In this document: positions 1-7,254 of the stretch, piece after piece | Numbering within the stretch: position 1 is the stretch's first letter | Layout: every line of letters begins with the position of its first letter | Assembly: GCA_003511125.1 (NCBI GenBank) | Contig: DOJV01000047.1 | Coordinates: forward strand, 1 to 24,732 | Length of the DNA stretch: 24,732 bases | Direction of reading: 5' to 3' | DNA from: Candidatus Uhrbacteria bacterium | GTDB lineage: Bacteria; Patescibacteriota; Patescibacteriia; UBA9934; GWF2-40-263 | Notes under the pieces: model-generated | What the model was told of the DNA's origin: nothing | The model's database searches: none | What the model saw: the letters and a program-made list of their open reading frames with translations, nothing else | Program-made: the position numbers and the translations under genes

Positions 1-1778
1 TCAGTATCCGTGTCCGAATCGGTATCGGTGTCTGTGTCGGGCTCTTCGCCGGTGTCACAGTAGGTGACACCGGGATCGGTCATGTCACAGTCGTCGGCAT
101 TCGGAACTCCGTCGCCGTCCATGTCGAGGTCACAGGCGTCGCCCTGACCATCGCGATCGATGTCGGATTGGTCGGAGTTGTCGTGATAGACACAGTTGTC
201 GTCGGCATCGACCACACCGTCGTCATCCGTGTCCCACTCGTCGTCCGGGCAGACTTCGTCCGAGCCAGAACAGTCTTCGTCCACGCCGTTGCCGCAGATT
301 TCCTCGGCGCCGGGGTAAACGTAGGGGTTGTAGTCCCAACAGTCGTCGCCGCCGGAGTATTCAGAACAGTGGCCATCGCCGTCGGCATCCTGGCAGGGGA
401 TCTCTTCGTCGGTATCGCCGTAGTCATCATTCTCTTCCCCGCCCCACTCGCCGGCGTTCGACAAGTCGAGCCCGCCACCAAGCGTGGTCAGACTTTCGGA
501 GGAAAGGCACCAGAGGCCGACGGTGCAATCACCGACATTCCCCTGAACACTGCGAACCGCACCATCGGGCACGAGCAAAAGGTCGTGACCGAAGTAACCG
601 GCCAGCAGGTAGGTATTCCAGTCGATGACCGGCGCGGCCACCTCGTCGGTGATCACGTAGACATCCGAACGAGTTTCTTCCCTGAGCAGGGTGCCGTCGT
701 GGAACAAGACACTCCCCGACCGTTCGGGCCAAGAAACGTAGCTCGAGTTTGCCGGCGGCGGATTGGAAACCGAGTAGTCCAAGCCCCAAGAGGCCAAGAC
801 ATACGACCAAGCCGGACCAAAAACCTGCTGGCGATAGCGCTCGGTTTCGCGACCAGAATCGACTACGAGCCAGATCAGACCGAACTCGTCGGTGAAGGCG
901 TCGATCATTCCTTCGTCCTCAAAATCCTCACCACGTTCGTAGCTCGCGAGCTCGGCTTCGGAGACAGGAACCACGTTCCCGAAGTCATAACCGAGACTCC
1001 AGAAGATCGCTTCGTTGCGAATCCAGCGACGTTGGCCGTCTTCGAGCAGAAAGATCTCGGGGTTTTTCGGCGACATGATGAGACTGCCGTTTGGGTGCCA
1101 CTTGGCCACAGGCAGCCCGGAAGCATACCAGTGACCATCGATCTCATCGCCGACCGACCTCATCCCGCAGACCACGCTTTGATCTGAAACATCTTCGAAC
1201 TCTTCTTCGGCCGTGGCATCGGCCAGGTGGTAGAAGCTTTCGATCGAGGTTCCGAACTGGGCCTGCTGCTCGGCATCACCCTCGTGACGACCAAGATGTA
1301 CGTGATCGCCGGTGCAAATACCGGTACAGCCCTCGTAGCCGACAAGCGTGCCGGCGGCCACTTCGTCGCCATCGGAAACGAAGATCTGCTTCAGGTGAGC
1401 CACGACCACGTAGGTACCGTCACTCATGTCGATGTTGACGTGGTAGCCGAAGTTGGCCGTGGCCGACTCGAGATGGACACGGGCGATGCCGCTGACCGGA
1501 GCGTAAAGCTCTTGGTCGGAACCATTGTCCGTATCGAAGTCGAGATCGTTCAGGGTGGAAACCCCTTGGTGGGTGTAGTTGCCGTTGTAGCCTTGAACAC
1601 ACTGCCACTCGGAATCGTTCGGGAACGGCAGGTTGACAGCGATTTCGCCGCCACCCATGTCGCCAGCCGAAGTCGAATCAGACGAGTAGTCGTGGGTCAT
1701 CGGGATAAGCCCGAGACACGAGGGCAGAACGAAGAGCGCGACGAGCGCGAGATAGCAGAAAATCGTGATGGAACGCAC
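1..1778 (-). CDS. M23-family peptidase lipoprotein with MopE and thrombospondin-3 repeats (3' end beyond window)
   Basis: The frame is open from a GTG at 1778 to the window edge (592 complete codons), so the C-terminus is missing. GTG is chosen because an AAGGTGA ribosome site lies 4 nt upstream and a lipoprotein signal follows (hydrophobic stretch ending LPSC, Cys21). Residues about 60-170 form an M23/LytM-type domain: H70 and D80 (H-Q-G then L-D-F), H128 in A-H-L, and H159-V-H161, which match the known Zn and catalytic positions. Residues about 230-285 resemble a motif common in CPR surface proteins (GSLI, then an IFLLEDGQRRWI stretch, then SEAELASY), and a weaker copy may follow at about 355-410. 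Residues 462-510 match the MopE putative metal-binding motif (DADGDGHC, then C-G-N-G-V-D-E-D-C). Residues 514-575 are thrombospondin type 3-like Asp loops, followed by a T-D repeat linker. Family knowledge suggests a cell-wall endopeptidase or binding protein on the outer face; the substrate is unknown. Base and codon use are far GC-richer than in serS next door. Confidence 0.85.
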   Translation of the reverse strand, partial: MRSITIFCYLALVALFVLPSCLGLIPMTHDYSSDSTSAGDMGGGEIAVNLPFPNDSEWQCVQGYNGNYTHQGVSTLNDLDFDTDNGSDQELYAPVSGIARVHLESATANFGYHVNIDMSDGTYVVVAHLKQIFVSDGDEVAAGTLVGYEGCTGICTGDHVHLGRHEGDAEQQAQFGTSIESFYHLADATAEEEFEDVSDQSVVCGMRSVGDEIDGHWYASGLPVAKWHPNGSLIMSPKNPEIFLLEDGQRRWIRNEAIFWSLGYDFGNVVPVSEAELASYERGEDFEDEGMIDAFTDEFGLIWLVVDSGRETERYRQQVFGPAWSYVLASWGLDYSVSNPPPANSSYVSWPERSGSVLFHDGTLLREETRSDVYVITDEVAAPVIDWNTYLLAGYFGHDLLLVPDGAVRSVQGNVGDCTVGLWCLSSESLTTLGGGLDLSNAGEWGGEENDDYGDTDEEIPCQDADGDGHCSEYSGGDDCWDYNPYVYPGAEEICGNGVDEDCSGSDEVCPDDEWDTDDDGVVDADDNCVYHDNSDQSDIDRDGQGDACDLDMDGDGVPNADDCDMTDPGVTYCDTGEEPDTDTDTDSDTDT

Positions 1779-1990
1779 AGCGTCACCTTTTTTTTTCGGG
1801 GGATGAGTTGACCGACATAATTGCCGGCCGCCTCGATCGAGCGCGCTAGTACTTTCGCGCCGATCGAGCGCGGCCGTTCGGCCTTGTTCGCAAGTTCGAT
1901 AACCAAACCAGCGGCGCTCCCCCTTTTGTCGCTTACAACCAAAAATCTTAGGCCGGCGACTCCGCCACTTGTTCGTATAAAACGAACGCG
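1779..1990 (-). promoter_or_regulatory. GC-rich structured leader region of the M23 lipoprotein gene
   Basis: Upstream of the GTG start, the GC-rich composition continues to about 1990 and then drops sharply. Read on the minus strand it has several short inverted repeats: GGCG-GAGT-CGCC, GGCC-GAAC-GGCC and CGCGC-tcgatcg-GCGCG. A 12-nt direct repeat CGATCGAGCGCG occurs on the plus strand at 1834-1845 and 1861-1872. A perfect 6-bp inverted repeat (GTTCGT 1971-1976 and ACGAAC 1982-1987) marks the outer edge and could be an operator. No convincing -35/-10 pair was found, so the transcription start is unknown. Confidence 0.4.
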
Positions 1991-2459
1991 GATAGCTCGA
2001 TTCTTTCATCAAACAAATCACCGCCCCAAAGTTGGCGAACAAAACGGTTTATCTTTTAATAACCCTGCCGTTTGACTCGGACAATTCAGCAGCCGAAATT
2101 TTTCAAAGAAAGAATTGGTTTAAGTCTGTTTTAGGTAGCAAACCCTATTCAGAGCTTAGCGATGCGGTTATCAGGTTTTTTTAATTCCACCAAGTTCGCC
2201 TGTCCCTCATCTAATTCCAGGAAACCGCAAAAAATTCACCTTGTCAATAATTTTATAGCTAATTTAAGCCCAAAAAAATGTCAGACCAAGCTAACATTTT
2301 ATAAAACAATTTTTAAAAAATTATTTATTTTCTTTAAAAATAACTGTCAACAAACAATAAATGTCCCAGGTGGGCAACACTCTAGACGAAAAACCATTTT
2401 AGGCGCAAAATAAAAGTACCAACTAAAAAAATTCCAAAGCAAAAATAACTCCCAAGTTT
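1991..2459. other. AT-rich divergent intergenic region, no gene seen
   Basis: About 470 nt between the M23 lipoprotein leader and serS. Composition is AT-rich with many A and T runs. Short frames exist (for example 2162-2413) but they have poor composition, no ribosome site and no recognisable product. No T-box (no AGGGTGG-type antiterminator motif) and no tRNA were found. The promoters for serS and for the divergent lipoprotein gene must lie here or nearby, but no confident -35/-10 pair was seen. Confidence 0.5.
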
Positions 2460-3731
2460 ATGCTTGATTTAAAACATCTCCTCCAAAACCCCGAAGAAAT
2501 CGCCGAAAACAACCGCAACCGCGGGGCCGATATTGATTTATCAATAATCAAATCCTTGTCCGAAGACAAAACTCAGGCTTTACAGACCTTCGAGGATTTA
2601 CGTCGCCAAACAAAAGAAAATGCCGAGGCGGTTCAAAAAGCCGATCCTAAAGATCGCGAGACTTTTATTAAAGAAGGTCGAAACTTAAAAGAACAAGTCA
2701 AAGAAGCTGAAAGCCGTCTAGCCGATCTAGAGTCCCAGCTTGAAACCGAAGCAAAAAAATATCCCAATCTTTTAAGACCCGATGTCAAAATCGGAAAAAA
2801 CGGCGACGACAATGAAATCGTTCGTGTGGTTGGCAAACCGGTAAATTTTGATTTTGAAATTAAAGATCATTTGGCTTTAGGTGAAGCCCTCGACATTATA
2901 GATATTGAACGGGCCGGAAAAGTTTCCGGTAGTCGTTTTACTTATCTTAAGGGCGACGCTGTGCTTTTAGAATTCGCCCTTATTAACTACGTCTTGTCGA
3001 CCTTGGTGCCCGAAGGTTTTGTGCCGATTATTCCTCCACACATCATTTCAACCGAAGCCATGGCCGCCATGGGTTATTTGGAACATGGTGGTGAAGAAGA
3101 AATTTATCATTTAAAAAATGATGACGCGGTTTTAATCGGCACTTCAGAACAATCTATCGGGCCAATGCACATGAACGAAATTTTACCCCTCGAAAAACTA
3201 CCTTTGCGTTACTTGGGCTTCTCTCCGTGTTATCGCCGCGAATCCGGCAGTTACGGGCGCGACGTTCGAGGTATTCTTCGCCTTCACCAATTCGATAAAT
3301 TAGAAATGTTCTCTTTTGTCGAACCGGAAAAATCAGATGAGGAACACGAATTCTTGTTGTCCATGGAAGAAAAGCTCATGCAAGGTTTAAAACTACCCTA
3401 TCGAGTCATGAGACTTTGTTCTGGCGACATTGGCCGGCCTTCGGCTCGCACTTATGACATTGAAACCTGGATCCCTTCACAAAATATTTACCGCGAAACT
3501 CATTCCACTTCTAACACCACCGATTACCAAACTCGCCGTCTAAAAATTCGCTACAAAAACAGCGCGGGCCAAAACGAACTCGTTCACGCCCTAAACGGCA
3601 CAGCCTTTGCCATCGGCCGCATTCTTATCGCCATCATGGAAAACTATCAACAAATCGACGGCTCAATTATTGTCCCCGAGGTTTTACGACCATGGATGGG
3701 AAAAGATTGTATTGGAAACAACAAACCATAA
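2460..3731 (+). CDS. serS: Seryl-tRNA synthetase
   Basis: 423 aa, the usual length for bacterial SerRS. The enzyme charges tRNA-Ser with serine in the cytoplasm. Residues 1 to about 110 form the long charged helical hairpin that holds the tRNA variable arm. The class II catalytic core follows: the substrate loop TSEQ near residue 227 (the family usually has TAE), motif 2 near 253-280 (SPCYRRESGSYGRDVRGILR), the HSTSNTTDYQTRR segment, and motif 3 near 378 (NGTAFAIGR, where most bacteria have NGSGLAVGR). The C-terminus has the usual PEVLRPWMG. The ATG at 2460 gives the expected MLDLKHLLQNPEEI start, although no Shine-Dalgarno precedes it. It is followed 72 nt later by the M20 peptidase gene on the same strand. 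Identification is firm; the TAE to TSE and SG to TA changes are mild deviations. Confidence 0.97.
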   Translation: MLDLKHLLQNPEEIAENNRNRGADIDLSIIKSLSEDKTQALQTFEDLRRQTKENAEAVQKADPKDRETFIKEGRNLKEQVKEAESRLADLESQLETEAKKYPNLLRPDVKIGKNGDDNEIVRVVGKPVNFDFEIKDHLALGEALDIIDIERAGKVSGSRFTYLKGDAVLLEFALINYVLSTLVPEGFVPIIPPHIISTEAMAAMGYLEHGGEEEIYHLKNDDAVLIGTSEQSIGPMHMNEILPLEKLPLRYLGFSPCYRRESGSYGRDVRGILRLHQFDKLEMFSFVEPEKSDEEHEFLLSMEEKLMQGLKLPYRVMRLCSGDIGRPSARTYDIETWIPSQNIYRETHSTSNTTDYQTRRLKIRYKNSAGQNELVHALNGTAFAIGRILIAIMENYQQIDGSIIVPEVLRPWMGKDCIGNNKP

Positions 3732-3770
3732 GGAATTTATTCTATCAAAAAAAATTCCAACCATCATTTG

Positions 3771-3800
3771 ACATTAGACATTTCAACATTAGACATTTTT
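3771..3800 (+). repeat. Two tandem 15-nt units before the M20 peptidase gene
   Basis: ACATTAGACATTTCA (3771-3785) is followed directly by ACATTAGACATTTTT (3786-3800), with 13 of 15 positions identical. The repeat ends three nt before the ATG at 3804. A TTGACA hexamer overlaps its left end at 3769-3774 and could act as a -35, but no good -10 follows at the right distance. The unit length is a multiple of three, so the frame upstream of the ATG stays open. Confidence 0.7.
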
Positions 3801-3803
3801 AAT

Positions 3804-4961
3804 ATGGGCTCTCTCGACTTACTTAAACAACTTGTAGAAATTCCTAGCGACAAAGATGCCTCACCGCCAGGCGGGCGTTTTGAATACGGCGTGGCTGGTT
3901 TTTTGCGCGATTACATTCAAAAAAATCTGCGTGATTTTAAAGTCGAGGAACAAAAATTCGAAGATGGCCGAGTCAATCTTTTTGTTAGCGACAGCGCTCC
4001 GACTTCCCTGCTCTTTTTGTGTCACATCGACACCACCGAAGAAGGCAACAACTGGACTTTTTCTTCGCGGGGCGAACAACAGGGTTTGCGTTTTTATGGC
4101 CGCGGCAGTCTGGATGCCAAATGCGGTTTGGTGGCCATTCTTTCGGCCATGGAACATGCGACAAAAATCGGCAAAACCGGAATTTCCGCTCTCTTTTACG
4201 GCGACGAGGAATACAACTCGGCTGGCATGAAAAAATTTGTCCAAGAATTTCAGAGTCGCATCAATCCAAAATTGGCTTTATGTCTTGAACCAACCGGCGG
4301 CCTACTGCGCCGTGGTGGCCGCGGAATTACCGAACTTCATTATATTCTCCGCGGCAAAACTGGCCATGCCGCTCGACCCAAAAGCGGCATCAGTGCCTTC
4401 GAGGGTTTAAACCAAGGTATTCAATCTTTAAAAGAATATCTTTCCGGTGTTAACGACCCTTACCTTGGCCACCCTTCCCTTAACGTAGCCCGGGTCTACT
4501 GTGGCGCCTTTCAAAGAAGAAATTCCGAAAACTTTCCAGAGTTCGGTAGCACCGGCAATATCATTCCTGATTATTGCGAATTAATTTTAGATGTTCGCAC
4601 GGTTCCGGGTATTGATAGTCAAGGCATCAAAGAAGCTTTTCATGACGGCACCAGAAAAACCGGCGTGGTTATTGAATCAATCGAGGTCACCAAAGACTTG
4701 GCATCTTTTATCTCACCGGTCGAACCACTTAAATTTGTCGAAGACATTAAACTGGAAATCATGGGCGAGCCACTCTACCAAAACCCCGAAGAATACGGCT
4801 ACTCCGATGTTCAAATGTTAGCCGACTGCTGGGGTGTTCCAACAATTATTTGGGGGGCCAAAGGCGAAAATTATCATGGCAGCGATGAATATGTTGATGT
4901 CAACAGTTTTGAAAAATTAGAAAACGGTTTAAAAAAAGTTGTCGAAAGATGGGAAGGTTAA
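3804..4961 (+). CDS. M20-family zinc metallopeptidase (ArgE/DapE/ACY1 type)
   Basis: 385 aa from the ATG at 3804. An upstream TTG at 3768 is in frame but would only add the translated tandem repeat, so ATG is preferred. All M20 metal and catalytic residues are visible: H74 and D76 in LCHIDTT, bridging D104 in GRGSLDAKCG, catalytic E135 and metal E136 in YGDEEYN, E162 in CLEPTGG, H188 in GKTGHAARP (dimerisation/lid domain), and the C-terminal H358 in NYHGSDEYV. The family includes acetylornithine deacetylase, succinyl-diaminopimelate desuccinylase and di/tripeptidases; the exact substrate cannot be read from the sequence. In a reduced genome a dipeptidase or amidohydrolase role is as likely as a biosynthetic one. 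It lies 72 nt after serS and ends at a strong terminator. Confidence 0.9.
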   Translation: MGSLDLLKQLVEIPSDKDASPPGGRFEYGVAGFLRDYIQKNLRDFKVEEQKFEDGRVNLFVSDSAPTSLLFLCHIDTTEEGNNWTFSSRGEQQGLRFYGRGSLDAKCGLVAILSAMEHATKIGKTGISALFYGDEEYNSAGMKKFVQEFQSRINPKLALCLEPTGGLLRRGGRGITELHYILRGKTGHAARPKSGISAFEGLNQGIQSLKEYLSGVNDPYLGHPSLNVARVYCGAFQRRNSENFPEFGSTGNIIPDYCELILDVRTVPGIDSQGIKEAFHDGTRKTGVVIESIEVTKDLASFISPVEPLKFVEDIKLEIMGEPLYQNPEEYGYSDVQMLADCWGVPTIIWGAKGENYHGSDEYVDVNSFEKLENGLKKVVERWEG

Positions 4962-5006
4962 TAAAACAGAAAAGTTGGCAGAATTAAAAAAATCTCCACA
5001 AAAAAA

Positions 5007-5046
5007 ACAAGGGAATTTTTTCAAAAAAATATTCCCTTGTTTTTTT
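5007..5046 (+). terminator. Rho-independent terminator after the M20 peptidase gene
   Basis: Perfect 10-bp stem, ACAAGGGAAT (5007-5016) with ATTCCCTTGT (5031-5040), followed by six T. An A run before the stem means it could also work in reverse, though no minus-strand gene lies next to it. Confidence 0.92.
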
Positions 5047-5054
5047 ATTTTCTC

Positions 5055-5085
5055 TTGACAAAATCCCCTAAAAATGGTCTAGTCT
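5055..5085 (+). promoter_or_regulatory. Sigma70-like promoter of the M29-like peptidase gene
   Basis: A consensus -35 TTGACA is at 5055-5060. The -10 is weaker: TCTAGT at 5078-5083 (17-nt spacer) or TAGTCT at 5080-5085. The sequence directly after the -35 (AAA, then CCCTAAAAA, then TG) is nearly repeated at the promoter at 8463. It starts just after the preceding terminator, so the GC-rich unit downstream has its own promoter. Confidence 0.65.
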
Positions 5086-5094
5086 TGGGGGAAT

Positions 5095-5302
5095 TCTGGT
5101 GCAATCGGTTGGGTTTTGCCGACCGATAAGAATCCCGCAACGACCGAAAGGTACAACCGAAAGGCAGGCGCAACGGTGCCAACTAGCCAGAGGTTCGCCC
5201 CAAAAGTCGACGCGGGGACAAAAAGCGTCGACAATTAGGCCGTGTTGAGCGGCCGACCATCCCTTTTGGTCCTTTCCGGCCTAAGGGAACAATGGAGACG
5301 CC
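5095..5302 (+). promoter_or_regulatory. Highly structured 5' leader of the M29-like gene, possible cis-regulatory RNA
   Basis: About 210 nt of GC-rich leader with many inverted repeats. Helix A pairs 5104-5112 with 5119-5127 (9 bp, one G-T pair). Two mini-hairpins with GAAA loops lie at 5143-5152 and 5157-5164. Helix D pairs GTCGACGC (5206-5213) perfectly with GCGTCGAC (5225-5232). Helix E pairs GGCCG (5238-5242) with CGGCC (5250-5254). The same left strand, extended as TTAGGCCG (5235-5242), is also perfectly complementary to CGGCCTAA (5277-5284), 10 nt before the GGAG ribosome site at 5294-5297. The two pairings are mutually exclusive, as in switch-type leaders. No known riboswitch class was recognised. 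Confidence 0.5.
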
Positions 5303-6472
5303 ATGCACACCAGAAACAACCTTTCCGCAGAACAGCTCGGCTTGCTGTTCGGCCGGGTCTTCGAGATCCGCCACGGCGACCAACGTCTGGCCATCATGAT
5401 CGACTTGCCGGACGGCAAGTTTGAGGACAATCCCGACTGGACATGGCTGCGCCAGACAGCCCGACAGTGGCGACGCGACTACCCGCGTCGCGGCGATTTC
5501 GCCCTGAAGGGTGTCGACCTTCTGGTCTACCCGGCCACCGGCAACACCAACCTGCCCGAGCGGGTCGCGGTCTTCAACTTCGATCGAGAACCCCGCCACC
5601 CCCAGCGTCTGCACTACCTCCAGACCGAAGAAATCTTGCTCCGCTACGACATCGTCGTCGCTATGACCAAGTTCTCGATCACAAGGCAACTACAGACTCT
5701 GGCCCCGAAGCTGCATTTCCGCGGCGCCACCATGCCCGGCTTCACCGCGGCCATGGTACCAGCCCTGTTCCTTGACTACACCGAGATCGGCCGCCGGGTC
5801 AACGCCCTGAAGCGGCTTCTCGAAGAGGCGGTCTTGGCCAGGGTCGAGTTCACGGTCAACAACCAAGCCATCAAGCTGGACTTTGACCTGCGTTTCAACC
5901 AAGCCATGGCCTCGACCGGTTACTACCCGAACCCCGGCATGGTCGGCAACTTGCCGACCGGCGAGGCCTACATCGCCCCCTACCTCGGCCTGCGCCACCC
6001 CGACGAACCGAGCCGCACCTGCGGTCTCTGGCCGGTCATGAACCCCGATGGTCTGACGATCTTCAGAGTCGAGAACGGCCGAATCGTCGGAGTACTGAAT
6101 GAGGACACGGTTTCCTGCCGTGAACTCCAGAAGTTCTTGGACGAACCCGGTCTCGCTTGGATTGCCGAGCTCGGACTTGGGGTGGTCGAAGGTTCCGGAA
6201 TCGAACCGGTCGGTGGACTACTTCTCGACGAGAAGCTCATCGGTATCCATGTCGCCTTTGGCGAAAGCGCTCACGGCGGCGAGGTTACCTCAGCCAACTT
6301 CACGGATCGAAACCGGGCCGACCACGTCGATGTGATCTACACGAACGGCCAACAGATCTGCGGAACGCAGATTCTCTCGGCCGGCATCCGACCCAATCTA
6401 ACTCTCATCTTCGCCGACGACTCCGAACGCGTCATCATGCGCGACGGACGCTACGTCGACGGGGTGTTCTGA
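5303..6472 (+). CDS. M29-like (AmpS/PepS) metal-dependent aminopeptidase
   Basis: 389 aa. The ATG at 5303 has a GGAG site 5 nt upstream. The C-terminal half carries the signature of the M29 thermophilic aminopeptidase family: GNLPTGEAYIAP (E221, a likely metal ligand), AELGLG (E289), LLLDEKLIGIHVAFG (E310, H316), and HVDVIY (H341, D343). In the known M29 enzymes these Glu, His and Asp residues bind two metal ions, and the related NicX dioxygenases share the fold. The N-terminal half (residues 1-200) is less conserved and ends in a helical segment (EIGRRVNALKRLLEEAVLAR). No signal peptide is visible, so it is probably cytoplasmic. Almost every codon ends in G or C, unlike the neighbouring serS and M20 genes, which suggests acquisition or strong codon selection. 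It stands alone, with its own promoter, leader and terminator. Family assignment is fairly sure; the substrate is not known. Confidence 0.8.
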   Translation: MHTRNNLSAEQLGLLFGRVFEIRHGDQRLAIMIDLPDGKFEDNPDWTWLRQTARQWRRDYPRRGDFALKGVDLLVYPATGNTNLPERVAVFNFDREPRHPQRLHYLQTEEILLRYDIVVAMTKFSITRQLQTLAPKLHFRGATMPGFTAAMVPALFLDYTEIGRRVNALKRLLEEAVLARVEFTVNNQAIKLDFDLRFNQAMASTGYYPNPGMVGNLPTGEAYIAPYLGLRHPDEPSRTCGLWPVMNPDGLTIFRVENGRIVGVLNEDTVSCRELQKFLDEPGLAWIAELGLGVVEGSGIEPVGGLLLDEKLIGIHVAFGESAHGGEVTSANFTDRNRADHVDVIYTNGQQICGTQILSAGIRPNLTLIFADDSERVIMRDGRYVDGVF

Positions 6473-6477
6473 AACGA

Positions 6478-6502
6478 GTGGGCGAATGCCATTCGCCCCT
6501 AC
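6478..6502. repeat. Palindromic element GGGCGAAT-GCC-ATTCGCCC
   Basis: The core GGGCGAAT (6480-6487) and ATTCGCCC (6491-6498) forms a perfect 8-bp inverted repeat flanked by GTG and CTAC. It begins five nt after the stop codon of the M29-like gene and sits just before the terminator. A close relative lies inside tsaC at 20895-20915. The pattern resembles short palindromic elements scattered in many bacterial genomes. Confidence 0.75.
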
Positions 6503-6505
6503 GTC

Positions 6506-6539
6506 CCGACCATACCCGAAACGGATGGTCGGTTTTTTT
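6506..6539 (+). terminator. Rho-independent terminator after the M29-like gene
   Basis: Perfect 8-bp stem, CCGACCAT (6506-6513) with ATGGTCGG (6525-6532), followed by seven T. It closes the GC-rich transcription unit that starts near 5090. Confidence 0.92.
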
Positions 6540-6589
6540 ATTTTGGGTGGTTGGTTGGTTTAAACATAAAGTACAAAAAAAACGGCGTT

Positions 6590-7071
6590 CGTGGAGAACA
6601 GCCGCTGGAGGAGGTGTCGGAAACTCGATGATTTCCGAAAGGGTGGTGAACCGGCAAGTGGCCGTGTCGTCTTCGGACACCAAACCGGTGCACCGTGGAT
6701 CTCTCGAAGAACACAGCTACGAAAACAGCGGATGGACAAGAGCTACGACCAACTCTTGCTGCCTGGCGAGATCGAACCAGATCGGTTTTCCGACTTCGTC
6801 CTGCTGATTCCCGAAGGAGCTCGGGCAGAAGACCGGAACGGGCCGAACCGGCGCCTGGCAACCGCCGAAACCGCAGTCATGAACGAGAGTGAGTCCAGAG
6901 AAAGACATGGGTGCTCCCTGCCGTGAAGGCCTCTGGATGAGTTTCCAGTGTGCCTAGTCAAGGGAGTCTGTTGTGAAGGCGGTTTGGCCTAAGATTCTCT
7001 TTTTCAGGTCAGGCCTGGCGAAGGGTACCTTGGCACCCGCTTTTTCTGGCTCAATCCAGCCTTCCTTTTTT
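6590..7071 (+). ncRNA. Candidate structured non-coding RNA, no known family
   Basis: A GC-rich stretch of about 480 nt without a convincing gene but with many inverted repeats. Perfect hairpin: TCGGAAA (6617-6623) with TTTCCGA (6632-6638). Composite stem: GGTG (6645-6648) with CACC (6691-6694), then across one A-G mismatch ACCGG (6650-6654) with CCGGT (6685-6689), enclosing GTGTC (6664-6668) with GACAC (6676-6680). Three-tier arm: CTCCCT (6914-6919) with AGGGAG (6961-6966), enclosing AGGC (6927-6930) with GCCT (6952-6955), enclosing CTGGA (6933-6937) with TCCAG (6944-6948). It may end at a terminator-like hairpin at 7023-7045 or at the T run at 7066-7071. No tmRNA, RNase P or SRP RNA signature was found. 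The promoter is unclear (possible TACAAA -10 at 6572). Alternatives are a decayed gene, or the 64-codon frame from ATG 6733. Confidence 0.4.
7023..7045 (+). terminator. Possible terminator of the structured RNA region
   Basis: GGGTACC (7023-7029) faces GGCACCC (7032-7038) with one A-C mismatch and a tight loop, followed by GC and five T. A second weak hairpin, CTGG (7046-7049) with CCAG (7056-7059), is followed by a six-T run ending at 7071. Either could end transcription from the left. Neither is as clean as the other terminators in the window. Confidence 0.45.
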
Positions 7072-7121
7072 AGCAGAAAAACCAAGAAATAGCCAAATAA
7101 GTCTGTGGATAAGGTCTGACC

Positions 7122-7149
7122 TTGACATAACGATAGAGGGGGGTACAGT
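7122..7149 (+). promoter_or_regulatory. Sigma70-like promoter of the lipoprotein gene at 7255
   Basis: TTGACA at 7122-7127, a 16-nt spacer that includes a run of G, and TACAGT at 7144-7149. It lies about 100 nt before the coding region, leaving an untranslated leader of roughly that length. Confidence 0.65.
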
Positions 7150-7254
7150 GAAATTGTCCTAATAAACCATCTTGCTCGAACAGATTTATGATCGGCAATT
7201 TCGCTGGTTTGAATCAAATACGAAAGGTGGTAGGATTATGGACAGGAAAAAGCC

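Noticed and set aside
168..1811. Long plus-strand reading frames (168-1187 and 1227-1811)
   Set aside because: They are shadows of the minus-strand M23/MopE lipoprotein gene, whose frame is open throughout, has recognisable domains and starts with a lipoprotein signal.
2340..2459. T-box leader for serS (GGTGGGCAAC near 2370)
   Set aside because: Only a loose resemblance; the stem I features, antiterminator and terminator are missing.
5098..5145. Cobalamin-riboswitch-like words (GGTGCAA and CCCGCAAC) in the M29 leader
   Set aside because: The order and spacing of the conserved boxes do not fit, and no B12 box (GCCACTG type) is present.
6591..6926. Plus-strand frame of 111 codons from a GTG
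   Set aside because: No family resemblance, it crosses several strong hairpins, and the minus strand is equally open there, as expected in GC-rich DNA. A shorter start at ATG 6733 cannot be fully excluded.
6590..7071. tmRNA, RNase P RNA or group II intron
   Set aside because: No tRNA-like ends with a GGTTCGAATCC box, no GAGGAAAGTC core, and no domain V-like hairpin or reverse transcriptase.
6954..7217. Minus-strand frame of 87 codons
   Set aside because: It runs through a terminator-like hairpin and the promoter at 7122 on the other strand, with no recognisable product or ribosome site.
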